In this document: piece after piece, positions 51,078 through 59,335 of the stretch
How the letters are laid out: every line of letters starts with the position of its first letter
Position numbering within the stretch: the first letter of the stretch is position 1
Origin: an uncultured Lachnospiraceae bacterium
GTDB taxonomy: Bacteria > Bacillota > Clostridia > Lachnospirales > Lachnospiraceae
Reading direction: 5' to 3'
Length of the DNA stretch: 64,000 bases
NCBI GenBank assembly: GCA_947650005.1
Contig: CANSTU010000007.1
Location: forward strand, 1 to 64,000
The notes under the pieces: generated by a model
Told to the model about the DNA's origin: nothing
The model's database searches: none
The model's input: only the letters and a program-made list of their open reading frames with translations
Program-made: the position numbers and the translations under genes

Positions 51078-53207
51078 TCAAGAAATCCATACAGCGCGCA
51101 GAGGCGGTATCCGAAGGAGCCCTTCGTGCGGCCTCCCTTCCTCCTTTGGAGACGTATAGACCGTATGGTGCTCCACGATGCACTGCTGTTCATGGGACAG
51201 GAAATTCACGATAACCTGTCTGCATTCCCCGCTTCCATCCTGCCACCTGGAGGTGAGCAGCGCGGGATAAACCTCCGTACCGCCGCCGCATAGATAAAGC
51301 GTGTAGTCCTCCACGCCCTCCAGCACATAGGGCTTGACCATGCGGCCCTTATGCAGAAACCTCCCATATGCCCGCCTCCACGCGTTCAGCTCCCGGATCA
51401 GCGTCAAGATCGGTTTCTGTTTTGGCATCACAGCGTCCCAGGGAACGTCCCATCCCCAATTGATCACGCCTTTATCGCCCAATGTTATGGTGAGCATATC
51501 GCCCGCCACAAAAGAATAGGCAAGACGGAAAAGCGCAGAATCTTTATTCTTTTCCGGAGCCAGGGCTTCATGGATAATGCACTGGTTCCCCATGAAATTG
51601 TTCACATATTCATGAAATAGATAGGCATAGGCCGGAACCGGCTTCCCAGCGAAGAAGGCGAAATTATAACGCAGGTCATTAAAAGGCAGCCACTCGATGA
51701 ATGGTTCCGCGCAGGCGCACTCGCATCCGATCACCAGATCCCGTCCTGCCTTCTTTAGATCCTCCCGGACTTTTTGGAAAATCCGTATCATGGCTTCATT
51801 CTGCCACAGCCCCGGCCCTCCTGGATGCCCATGCTCTTCCCCGTAGCACAGCGGGCCTTGCCCTCCCAAATTTTGATCAAAATATTGGGCATAGTCACAC
51901 CCGCTCTCCGCAATGGACACAATTTCATCGGATACGATCCGGTCGACTTTTTCCTGCCAGGGACACATGTCCAGGCCGTATCGTATCTCGTCGCCAATCA
52001 CCCTTGACTGCTCGATCGTGCCGGCAGGTGTGCGACAGATCAGGCCTTCATCGTACCGGTCGGACAGATCCAGCGACGGATCCAGGGTACTCTTAACCGT
52101 CCAGCCGATCCCGCTGCAGTAGACTCCCACCAGGTTTCCCTGCTCATGGACTGCTTCCACAAATTCCGTAAACGCCTGCTCTCCTCCGAATGGAGGCCAT
52201 ACATAGGGCGGCGCCCATGGCGCGGTGCCCTCCCAGTGCATCGGGAGCACCAGGAGCCGACTGTCAGTTTCCCTGGCGTATTTCTCGGCAAAGGGAAGGA
52301 TGTTCCGATAGGGATAATAGAGATTGGGCGTCATATCCCCATGATCCACGGTCCCTCTGATCGGGTACAACATGACCACCGGGGACTGCTCCATCCAGCT
52401 TGGAAGTTCGCTCTTCCCCAAAAGTTTCTGTGGCATGGGCACATTTTTCTCCATCCAGCTCCGATACAGCTGCGCCCCGTCATGCCAATCCCCCGCAAAT
52501 CCCGCGGTCACCATGTCGAAGTCCATGGCATAACTGCCCCTTCTGCCTTCCGTAAACAGACGGAATTCCAAGGCGATTCCGTCCTTTTCTTCCCGGAATT
52601 CCACGGTTTTCGGATGATGCTTTCCGTCGTGGGCGGCAAAATAGAGCCCCTTCTCCCCATCGTAAAATGCCATAAACTGCATGGGGCAGCTTCCGGGATA
52701 GAAACCGCCAAAACTTCCCGATTGCCCACCGATCTCCTCGTAAGGGATCTGGGATGCCGCCCGCCTCTTCGTCGTCCCAATGAGCACGCCCTCCATGGCA
52801 GGCCAGAATAGCTCATATTCACCCCCATCCCCTTTCAGGCGGTTCGGCACCGTGATCTGGGGAAACTCCTGCCATTCCAGCCTCAGTCCGGTATTATTTT
52901 CCGTTTGCAGATTCCATCCAAAACCATTTTCTTCCTTTTTTTCTATTTGGACAGCGGCATCCAGCGATCCGGCAATGTTCCTATATCTTATGGTGCACCC
53001 ATCCGGCCTGTGCTCCCACGTGACCTCTTGCGCTTCCAGGGAAGTATGATAAATCCCCTTTCCCTCTTCATCCAGCAGCTTCAATGTGAACAGCGGCCTG
53101 TTTTCTCCCCCCGATGCGCAGACTTCTTTTCCGTTTATCCTATAGGAAAGAATCGACCCCTTCGCTTCCGACAACAGCAAGTCACAGTTTCCGTTTGTCA
53201 GTCTCAT
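51078..53207 (-). CDS. DUF6259-like putative glycosidase
   Basis: Cytoplasmic protein of about 709 residues with no signal peptide. The N-terminal half is a galactose-mutarotase-like beta-sandwich (MRLTNGNCDLLLSEAKGSIL, FGGFYPGSCPMQFMAFYDGEKGLYFAAHDGKHH). The central region is a TIM barrel similar to the GH-D/GH36-like clan: YPYRNILPFAEKYARETDSRLLVLPMHWEGTAPWAPPY, CDYAQYFDQNLGG and GCECACAEPFIEWLPFNDL. A small C-terminal sandwich closes it. I place it near DUF6259 from memory; candidate catalytic Asp/Glu lie in YFDQN and CAEPF. MRLTNG at 53207 after AGGGGAGATAAGG is the start. Confidence 0.65.
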   Translation of the reverse strand: MRLTNGNCDLLLSEAKGSILSYRINGKEVCASGGENRPLFTLKLLDEEGKGIYHTSLEAQEVTWEHRPDGCTIRYRNIAGSLDAAVQIEKKEENGFGWNLQTENNTGLRLEWQEFPQITVPNRLKGDGGEYELFWPAMEGVLIGTTKRRAASQIPYEEIGGQSGSFGGFYPGSCPMQFMAFYDGEKGLYFAAHDGKHHPKTVEFREEKDGIALEFRLFTEGRRGSYAMDFDMVTAGFAGDWHDGAQLYRSWMEKNVPMPQKLLGKSELPSWMEQSPVVMLYPIRGTVDHGDMTPNLYYPYRNILPFAEKYARETDSRLLVLPMHWEGTAPWAPPYVWPPFGGEQAFTEFVEAVHEQGNLVGVYCSGIGWTVKSTLDPSLDLSDRYDEGLICRTPAGTIEQSRVIGDEIRYGLDMCPWQEKVDRIVSDEIVSIAESGCDYAQYFDQNLGGQGPLCYGEEHGHPGGPGLWQNEAMIRIFQKVREDLKKAGRDLVIGCECACAEPFIEWLPFNDLRYNFAFFAGKPVPAYAYLFHEYVNNFMGNQCIIHEALAPEKNKDSALFRLAYSFVAGDMLTITLGDKGVINWGWDVPWDAVMPKQKPILTLIRELNAWRRAYGRFLHKGRMVKPYVLEGVEDYTLYLCGGGTEVYPALLTSRWQDGSGECRQVIVNFLSHEQQCIVEHHTVYTSPKEEGRPHEGLLRIPPLRAVWIS

Positions 53208-53270
53208 CCTTATCTCCCCTGCATATCGCAAGCGGATCTTGCGATACTGCCGCTAATAATGAGTTTGAAA
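53208..53270 (-). repeat. Variant leader (AGCGGCAGTATCGCAAG type) before the DUF6259-like gene
   Basis: On the minus strand: TTAGCGGCAGTATCGCAAG, then ATCCGCTTGCGATATGC, then AGGGGAGATAAGG and ATG. It matches the map leader at 6183-6240 in order and spacing. Confidence 0.6.
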
Positions 53271-53343
53271 CGAAGTTTCAAACGTTTCCCTTTGCCCGTT
53301 TCGTTTCCTCGGAAGGAGGAAGCAAGCCCCCTTCATTATGATT

Positions 53344-53381
53344 GGCTCCCATCTGCACCCAAGATGCGCTCTCAAGTCAGG
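53344..53381 (-). repeat. Leader repeat unit after the LplA-like gene
   Basis: On the minus strand: CCTGACTTGAGAGCGCATC, then TTGGGTGCAGATGGGAGCC. It is a single unit between the lipoprotein stop and the variant leader of the next gene. No start codon follows at ribosome-site distance with a long ORF. Confidence 0.6.
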
Positions 53382-53394
53382 ACGATTGAAAATA

Positions 53395-55164
53395 TTAGTT
53401 TGCTCTTTCCTCATAGTCCCGATGTGCTGCATCGAACAATGCGATCATCTCTTCTTCCACCATATCGAAGCCCAGCTCCCGGAACTTAGCAATCATACTG
53501 TCCTTTTCCTTTTGAAATTCCTCATCGGAGGATGCAAAGATCAGCTTGGCGATGTTAGAAGCCAGATAGTCTTCCGCCTCTGCCGATATCAGGCTGGCTT
53601 CCTCTGACAGACTACCCAGGGAAGCGACCTTCAACGCTCCTTCCGCCGTCGTGATATCGGTCACAGTCCCTTCCTCAATCCACTTCTCGTAAACCTGGCC
53701 CGGGTAGAAAAGGTCAGAACCAAAATCCTGGGCAAAGGCGCGTTCCGCCGCGTTGACGGTTTGAGAAATGAATTCCGCTCCGGTCGTCAAATCCACCGGA
53801 TACCCGTCGTCCAAGACGATATTTCCAGAAGACATACACCCCTTGCAAAGGGCATCCCCTGTCCTGTCTCTTCTATATTCGTTCTGCGCACCATTCCTAT
53901 AGGCATCCATCATCGGTCCGATCAATTGGGGAACGCCGTCTACCACATCCCAGTCCTCTCCCTGCACGCCGTTTAGCAGGAAACGGGAGCCCTCCGGCGA
54001 ATCGATATAGTCCAGAACCTGCATGGCACGCTCCGGATATGGGCAGCTCGCGCTGATGGCTCTGGACGCTTCCATCTGATATCCGGCAGGATACGCCATA
54101 GCATAGGTCTCGTTCACATTGGGAAAGGCTGTGCCGGGCAGATAGGTCATGACCGCTTCCTCTCCCAACAGGGAAGGATCCAACGGACCCGGTGAATAAA
54201 TGGTAGCGATGTATTTTCCCGTTGCCACCTTGTCATCATACTGTGCAACCTTCTGCATCAGTCCGTCCGGGTCGAACAGCCCCATCTGGTATGCCTTGTT
54301 AAAGAATGCCATACCGTCCCAATAGACGCTGTCCCCATCGGTATAGTTGTTCACCAATTCCCCGGTCACCCGGTCATAAGAGAATCCGGTCTTCGTATCC
54401 ATCAGCCCATACATGAACGGATAGCAGATATAATAGGGCCATGTTCCCCAGTCCGTAAAGGAACCGAAGCAGTAGATGTCATTTTCTCCAGTCCTCTCCC
54501 GCTCATAGTCCTGCATTGCTTTCAGTACGTTGAGAAAATCATCCTGTGACCTGATCTCGGGAGAACCGATCTGTTTGTAGATGTCATAACGCGCCCTAAA
54601 TCCGATATCCGCATTTCTGCGGGGTATGCTACCTGCATCCGATACATTTGTAGGCAGCCCATAGATCTTATCCCCGTTCTCCTTATCCCTGACCGCCTCC
54701 AAAGCATCCGGGATATTTGCCTTGATATGCTGACCGTATTCATCCAGCAGATCATCCAGAGGAAGGATCCCGCCGGAAGCGATCAAGGCCTCCACAGATC
54801 CCGGCGTATTCGTGGTCAGCAGAATAATATCCGTCAAATCTCCTCCAGCGCACATCAGCGCATAGCTGTCCGCGTCATAGATCACGAATTCCAGTTCCAC
54901 TCCGGTCACTTCCTTCAGCCTTTGCAGGAACAGGTTCTTATCCGTATGAATGCCGTTTCCATAATCGCTGTAGGGAACCCCAAAGGTTAAAGTGATCGGC
55001 TCCCTATCCGCTCCGGCTTCTCCTTCCTCCACCATCCCGCTTCCCTGGCCCGAACTATCAGCCTGCCCCTTTTCGTCCGTTCCTCCGCCGCAGGCTACAG
55101 CTGACAGGGCCATCATCAGCCCAAGCCCCAATGCCATGAAACGTTTCCATCCACTCCCCTTCAT
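53395..55164 (-). CDS. Extracellular solute-binding lipoprotein (LplA-like)
   Basis: ABC-importer binding lipoprotein of 589 residues, the large LplA/YtcQ type. A signal peptide ends in the lipobox LSAVAC (Cys25), followed by a Gly/Ser-rich linker. The binding domain begins PITLTFGVPYSDYGNG and includes GLPTNVSDAGSIPRRNADIGFRARYDIYKQIGSP and the closing IAKFRELGFDMVEEEMIALFDAA. It captures oligosaccharides for the permeases at 55374 and 56325. GAGAGGGAAA precedes the ATG, and a GCCGCATGGAGCGGC hairpin lies just before that. No transporter ATPase is in the cluster, so a shared MsmK-like ATPase elsewhere is likely. Confidence 0.9.
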   Translation of the reverse strand: MKGSGWKRFMALGLGLMMALSAVACGGGTDEKGQADSSGQGSGMVEEGEAGADREPITLTFGVPYSDYGNGIHTDKNLFLQRLKEVTGVELEFVIYDADSYALMCAGGDLTDIILLTTNTPGSVEALIASGGILPLDDLLDEYGQHIKANIPDALEAVRDKENGDKIYGLPTNVSDAGSIPRRNADIGFRARYDIYKQIGSPEIRSQDDFLNVLKAMQDYERERTGENDIYCFGSFTDWGTWPYYICYPFMYGLMDTKTGFSYDRVTGELVNNYTDGDSVYWDGMAFFNKAYQMGLFDPDGLMQKVAQYDDKVATGKYIATIYSPGPLDPSLLGEEAVMTYLPGTAFPNVNETYAMAYPAGYQMEASRAISASCPYPERAMQVLDYIDSPEGSRFLLNGVQGEDWDVVDGVPQLIGPMMDAYRNGAQNEYRRDRTGDALCKGCMSSGNIVLDDGYPVDLTTGAEFISQTVNAAERAFAQDFGSDLFYPGQVYEKWIEEGTVTDITTAEGALKVASLGSLSEEASLISAEAEDYLASNIAKLIFASSDEEFQKEKDSMIAKFRELGFDMVEEEMIALFDAAHRDYEERAN

Positions 55165-55200
55165 TTTCCCTCTCTTTCCGCCGCTCCATGCGGCTTTCCA
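55165..55200 (-). repeat. Leader hairpin-SD before the LplA-like gene
   Basis: On the minus strand: AAAGCCGCATGGAGCGGCGG, then AAAGAGAGGGAAA and ATG. Confidence 0.5.
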
Positions 55201-55373
55201 CCCTCAAGGACTCCCGTATTCTGTGCGGTTCCTGTCCACCTTTATCTATCCGTGGGAATACCGGTTTTATCCGCATCCCCACTCTTTCATGCAGGAGGAA
55301 TCCTCCTTTTGCATAAAATTCCCCATTCCTGTCAAAGCCAGCGAATTTGAGGAAGCAGGAAGCTACATTATTT

Positions 55374-56276
55374 TCACCCCTTCACCGCCCCCATCATGAT
55401 CCCCTTGGTAAAATATTTCTGGGCAAACGGGTATACCAGCATGATCGGTATGGCAGCCACCATAATGGCCACCATCTGTACGCTCTGCGAAGTAATGTTG
55501 CTCGTCCGGCCCGCCGTCGCTGCGGCTCCGTTCTTGATGCTCTGAGCGATCCTGTCCGCACTTTTCAGAAAATTGTACAGGATCAGCTGAATCGTCTGAA
55601 GCTTACCATCCCGTACCAGGAAGAAATTGTCCTGCCACCGGTTCCACTGCCCCACCGCACAATAGACAGTACAGGTGGCCAGAATCGGCTTGGAAAGGGG
55701 GAGAATAATTCGGAAAAGGATGTCAAAAAATCCCGCCCCCTCCAGCTCGGCGGCTTCCTCCATGCTCTCCGGGATCTGCTCCATATAGGTTTTCATAAGA
55801 ATCATGAAATATGCGTCAATGGCGCCCGGAATGATATACAAAAGAAAGCTGTTATCCAGATGATAGGTCTTCATCAGGATATACCAGGGAATCATGCCCG
55901 CGCTGATATACATGGTAATCACCGTATATCGATATACGAATTTCCTTCCCACCATTTCCTTTCTCGTTACAAGGAAGGCCAAAATAGCTGTGCAGATGAT
56001 CGTGATCGCCGTTCCGATCGTGGTTCTGGCCACGGATATTAGGAAAGCGGACGCAATATCGTTATTCTCGAACAGCTGCCGGTAAGTCTCCAAACTAAAT
56101 CCCTTCGGCCAAAACCAGACCCCCGTCCTCGCCAGGCCCGGATCCGAAATGGAATAAATAAAAATATAATAAAAGGGATAGGCGCACAGAATGGTAAATG
56201 ACACGATGAAAATACGGCATACCGCACCATAGATGCATTCTCCCAAATCCCGCTCCCCTCTTCTTTTCTTTCTCAT
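55374..56276 (-). CDS. Sugar ABC transporter permease, LplC/MsmG-like
   Basis: Membrane subunit of the CUT1-type importer, 300 residues with six hydrophobic segments. The EAA loop contacting the ATPase reads EEAAELEGAGFFDILFRIILPLSKPIL. The C-terminus YFTKGIMMGAVKG is the typical ending of LplC proteins. It follows the LplB-like gene by 48 nt and precedes the binding lipoprotein gene. The ribosome site is AAAGGAGTTGTGCC before ATG 56276. Confidence 0.94.
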   Translation of the reverse strand: MRKKRRGERDLGECIYGAVCRIFIVSFTILCAYPFYYIFIYSISDPGLARTGVWFWPKGFSLETYRQLFENNDIASAFLISVARTTIGTAITIICTAILAFLVTRKEMVGRKFVYRYTVITMYISAGMIPWYILMKTYHLDNSFLLYIIPGAIDAYFMILMKTYMEQIPESMEEAAELEGAGFFDILFRIILPLSKPILATCTVYCAVGQWNRWQDNFFLVRDGKLQTIQLILYNFLKSADRIAQSIKNGAAATAGRTSNITSQSVQMVAIMVAAIPIMLVYPFAQKYFTKGIMMGAVKG

Positions 56277-56324
56277 GGCACAACTCCTTTCTTCCTGTTT
56301 GCCCGGCCGGATGGCTCCCGTGTG

Positions 56325-57251
56325 TCAGATCAAGGAATACCCGCGGACTTTTTTTGAAATCCAGTTTACAAGACCCAGCATAAAGATACTTACCACGGAC
56401 TTGAGCATACCGATTACGATGGAATAGGAATACAGCCCCGCCCTGAATGCAATCTTGTATACATAGTAATCGAGAACCTCGATCCTGTCCGACACCATGC
56501 TGCTCCAGAAAACATAATACTGTTCAAACCCGTTGCTCAGTAAATTGCTGATGCTAAGAAGCAGCAGTACCAGAAAGGTAGGCATGATCCCCGGAATCGT
56601 GATGTGCCTGATCAGCTGAAGCTTATTGGCTCCGTCCACCTTTGCCGCATCATAAAGCTCCGCGTCGATGCCCGTTATCGCCGCCAGGTAGATGATGCTG
56701 TCCCAGCCCAGGTTCTTCCAGATACTGAGAGCCAGTTGAAATCCCCATACATGCTCCCCGTCTGCGATCAAGCCTCCAGGAGAGGTCGGTAAATGCAGCA
56801 TTCCCAGAATCTGATTAAACAGCCCGTGCGCCGAAAAAACAGTGAACGCCACGCCGAACACCACGATCCAGCTGATAAAATTGGGCAGCGTAGCCACCGT
56901 CTGCACCACCTTCTGCGTCCTCTTCCCGCGTATCTCGTTCAGCATGATCGCAAATGCCACGGGAAGCGGCGACGCCGCCAGATTCAGAAGGCTCATAGCC
57001 AGTGTGTTACGCAAGACCCGGATGATCTGATCATCCTGAAATAATCGGATGAAATTCTTCATGCCCACGAACTTCGCATCCGTGTAAAACTGCCCCACCT
57101 TATAATCTGCAAAGGCATAATACCAGCCCAGAAGAGGCGCATAAGAAAAGGCAAAAATAAAAACCATGAACGGTATTGCCATGAACAGATATCTTATCCC
57201 CCGCCTCTTATGGCCATCCATTTTCCCCCATACCACTGATCTTTTTTTCAC
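56325..57251 (-). CDS. Sugar ABC transporter permease, LplB-like
   Basis: First gene of the sugar cluster, a permease of about 308 residues with six hydrophobic segments (IRYLFMAIPFMVFIFAFSYAPLLGWYYAFADYK). The EAA loop is DAAKVDGANKLQLIRHITIPGIMPTFLVLLLL. The track ORF starts at 57332, but its first 27 codons read through the leader repeat (LVDLSACQGGQMG); GTG 57251, right after GGGAGTTCAT, is the likely start. It is transcribed from a strong promoter with a ROK-type operator and should be controlled by the ROK protein at 57913. Confidence 0.93.
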   Translation of the reverse strand: MKKRSVVWGKMDGHKRRGIRYLFMAIPFMVFIFAFSYAPLLGWYYAFADYKVGQFYTDAKFVGMKNFIRLFQDDQIIRVLRNTLAMSLLNLAASPLPVAFAIMLNEIRGKRTQKVVQTVATLPNFISWIVVFGVAFTVFSAHGLFNQILGMLHLPTSPGGLIADGEHVWGFQLALSIWKNLGWDSIIYLAAITGIDAELYDAAKVDGANKLQLIRHITIPGIMPTFLVLLLLSISNLLSNGFEQYYVFWSSMVSDRIEVLDYYVYKIAFRAGLYSYSIVIGMLKSVVSIFMLGLVNWISKKVRGYSLI

Positions 57252-57294
57252 ATGAACTCCCATCTGCCCGCCTTGGCAGGCGCTCAAATCAACC
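57252..57294 (-). repeat. Leader hairpin-SD unit before the LplB-like gene
   Basis: On the minus strand: GGTTGATTTGAGCGCCTGCC, then AAGGCGGGCAGATGGGAGTT and CAT-GTG. It belongs to the first transcript of the sugar cluster, so it is downstream of a strong promoter. Confidence 0.7.
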
Positions 57295-57374
57295 AAAAGA
57301 AACTCCCATTCCTGGAAAACAACAGATTCCACGATATGCCCCTTTTTCTTTATGATTGCCTCACATCAATTATT

Positions 57375-57389
57375 TAACTAACTTAGTTA
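57375..57389. promoter_or_regulatory. Operator of the sugar cluster (ROK type)
   Basis: TAACTAACTTAGTTA is a perfect 7-1-7 palindrome just downstream of the -10 box of the LplB-like promoter. It is the kind of A+T-rich site bound by XylR/NagC-type repressors. Confidence 0.7.
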
Positions 57390-57402
57390 TTTAATTTACT
57401 TT

Positions 57403-57431
57403 ATTATAGCCTGCTCTTTTTTTAATGTCAA
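57403..57431 (-). promoter_or_regulatory. Promoter of the sugar transport/catabolism cluster
   Basis: Consensus TTGACA (57431-57426), exact 17-bp spacer, consensus TATAAT (57408-57403) on the minus strand. Confidence 0.9.
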
Positions 57432-57625
57432 CAGATTTCTCATTTTTATGTATTTATATTTATGTATGCGGTTTTCGGCAAAGTGCAACGGTTCAAACAA
57501 GCCTAATTTGTTACATATCCAGCCATCAATCCCTCTGTTCAATGCCCCGCTGGATGTATGGCCGCCGCTACTGCCCAGTTACAATTTACGCTTCCTTGAC
57601 GTTTTGCAAATAGGTTAGAAAACCA

Positions 57626-57830
57626 GCCGGAGAGGCGAATCCCGCGGCAGGAGAGAGGCGGCGACGCCCTATTTTTGAGTGAATTTCGCGCCCTGTAAAT
57701 GAGACCTGTTTTCCTCGAAAGCCGTTTCCCTACAGGGAAGCGTTCAGGGCTCATCGCATTGTCCGGCGCGATGGCGCTCAGAAACAGGGCATGGCCGCTT
57801 CGCTCTTGTCACGGGACTCGCCTCTCCGGC
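57626..57830. repeat. Long palindromic element with conserved core, copy 3
   Basis: Arms 57626-57681 and 57775-57830 (56 bp each) are reverse complements with 11 differences, 9 of them transitions; a more degenerate pairing seems to continue outward. The loop (57682-57774, 93 nt) carries the shared core: GCCCTGtAaAtGAGACC, TGtTTtCC, CCCtACaG, GGCTCaTCG. It lies between the ROK gene and the promoter of the sugar cluster. The more diverged arms suggest an older copy. The rest of the 57432-57912 spacer shows no gene. Confidence 0.78.
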
Positions 57831-57912
57831 GTCCGTTCCCCAGTCTATACATGGCCCCAGTTCAGTAACCGATTGAAATATAAACTGCCAACCGGTTATT
57901 CTCATGCAGCCG

Positions 57913-59061
57913 TCATCCATCAACCCCTTCCATCAGGATCTCTCTGATCTTCCTGTCGATCAGCAGCCATGCCATTCCCACCAGCCCCACATCTTCCGAA
58001 CTTTCCCTGCACACAGGCGTATGCCCTCCATACATATCGCTGAGGCATCTGTTGACGGAATCAATCAGCGGCTGCCCCAGCGCCTCCACCATTTTTCCGC
58101 CTAAAATCACATTCTTACAATCCAAGCAGGCATTTATGTTATGGATGCACAGCGCGATCGTCCTGTCCATATAATGGCATATCTCTTCCCGTTCCTTCAG
58201 GGACAGCGGACGCCCGGAATTGATCACGTTTACGCCAAAGTTTTTCTCGATACTCCTCTGCCCAATCACATTTTCCAGCCATCCAGCCTCCTGTCCGTTG
58301 CACTGATAGTCCAGATCAAAGATCGTACTGCCGATCTCCCCACACATATATCGGCTGCCCCGTCTGAGCTTTCCGTCCAGGATGAGGCCCGCGCCCAATC
58401 CCGTACCGATGGAAACGAACAAAATATCATCCTTTTCTCTATATCCCCCGCTTCGGAACTCTCCGATTGCCTGCGCGTTGGTATCGTTTTCCACCATCAC
58501 GATCAGTTTATTCCCTGAAGACAACTCCTCCATATCCGGCACCATGGACAGCTCATCTTCCCGGCTTATCAAAGGCGCATTTGAGATCAGCTTCTTATCG
58601 TCGTCATAGATCACAGGTAGAGCGATTCCTAAGCCGAAAATCTGTTTCCTGGAAATACCTGCTTTTTTCAACAGGTCATCGATTAATTCCCTTTTGATTC
58701 GTTCCATGATATAGCTATAATCCGGTTTTATGCGTATCGTATCCTTGCAGAGAACCTTTCCAAGTATATCGACAATGCCCATACTGAGAAAATCGCCTTC
58801 CAGCACAAAACTGACTGCATACATATGCCGTGTGTTGATCTGAAGCATATGCGGTCTCCTGCCAATCGCCGTCTCCACTTCCCCCAGCATCACCACCAGC
58901 TCTTTTTCCAACAGGAAATTGATAATCTTAATCACCGTGGGAGGACTGATACCGGTCTGCTTCGTAATCTCCGCTTTTGATATCCTTTCCGTATTTTTTA
59001 TCAGTTGATAGACCTGCTGTCGGTTCATATACTTCAGATGGGACGCCACATATGTGTTCAT
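57913..59061 (-). CDS. ROK-family transcriptional repressor lacking the zinc-binding cysteines
   Basis: NagC/XylR-type regulator of 382 residues, probably the repressor of the adjacent sugar cluster. The winged helix is TERISKAEITKQTGISPPTVIKIINFLLEKELV. In the ROK fold, ATP-type loops remain (SIGTGLGAGLILDG), but the usual CxCGxxGC zinc motif is replaced by LDYQCNGQEAGWLENVI, leaving one Cys. The sugar-binding Glu in CGEIGS is kept. It is transcribed divergently from nothing; its own promoter carries a TTAATTAATTAA palindrome similar to the cluster operator, which suggests autoregulation. AAGAGAGGAGAACC precedes the ATG. Confidence 0.88.
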   Translation of the reverse strand: MNTYVASHLKYMNRQQVYQLIKNTERISKAEITKQTGISPPTVIKIINFLLEKELVVMLGEVETAIGRRPHMLQINTRHMYAVSFVLEGDFLSMGIVDILGKVLCKDTIRIKPDYSYIMERIKRELIDDLLKKAGISRKQIFGLGIALPVIYDDDKKLISNAPLISREDELSMVPDMEELSSGNKLIVMVENDTNAQAIGEFRSGGYREKDDILFVSIGTGLGAGLILDGKLRRGSRYMCGEIGSTIFDLDYQCNGQEAGWLENVIGQRSIEKNFGVNVINSGRPLSLKEREEICHYMDRTIALCIHNINACLDCKNVILGGKMVEALGQPLIDSVNRCLSDMYGGHTPVCRESSEDVGLVGMAWLLIDRKIREILMEGVDG

Positions 59062-59125
59062 GGTTCTCCTCTCTTTTGCTTTTCCTATGCTATCCGCTAC
59101 AGGAATATGGGGTTATTTTCCTATC

Positions 59126-59137
59126 TTAATTAATTAA
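59126..59137. promoter_or_regulatory. Palindrome at the ROK promoter
   Basis: TTAATTAATTAA overlaps the -10 box of the ROK gene and resembles the TAACTAACTTAGTTA operator of the sugar cluster; possible autoregulatory site. Confidence 0.5.
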
Positions 59138-59164
59138 ATTATCGTATCTTCCCAATAAAGTCAA
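59136..59164 (-). promoter_or_regulatory. Promoter of the ROK repressor gene
   Basis: TTGACT (59164-59159), 17-bp spacer, TAATTT (59141-59136) on the minus strand. Confidence 0.65.
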
Positions 59165-59186
59165 TCTTTTCCCGGCAATCCACAGA

Positions 59187-59243
59187 ACAAACGCATGAAT
59201 GTCCTGGCTGGCCCTTAAGCCTCTGCGACATTCATGCGTTTGT
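59187..59243 (-). terminator. Terminator-like perfect hairpin after the DsbA-like gene
   Basis: ACAAACGCATGAATGTC pairs with GACATTCATGCGTTTGT, a 17-bp perfect stem with a 23-nt loop, followed on the minus strand by TCTG. Confidence 0.65.
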
Positions 59244-59335
59244 CCTCGACAATTCTTTTTTGTATATTTTCAGAGAATCCATACAAACCATAGATCGGCC
59301 GCGCGTCTATCCCGGCATCTTCTTTCCGGCGCTCG

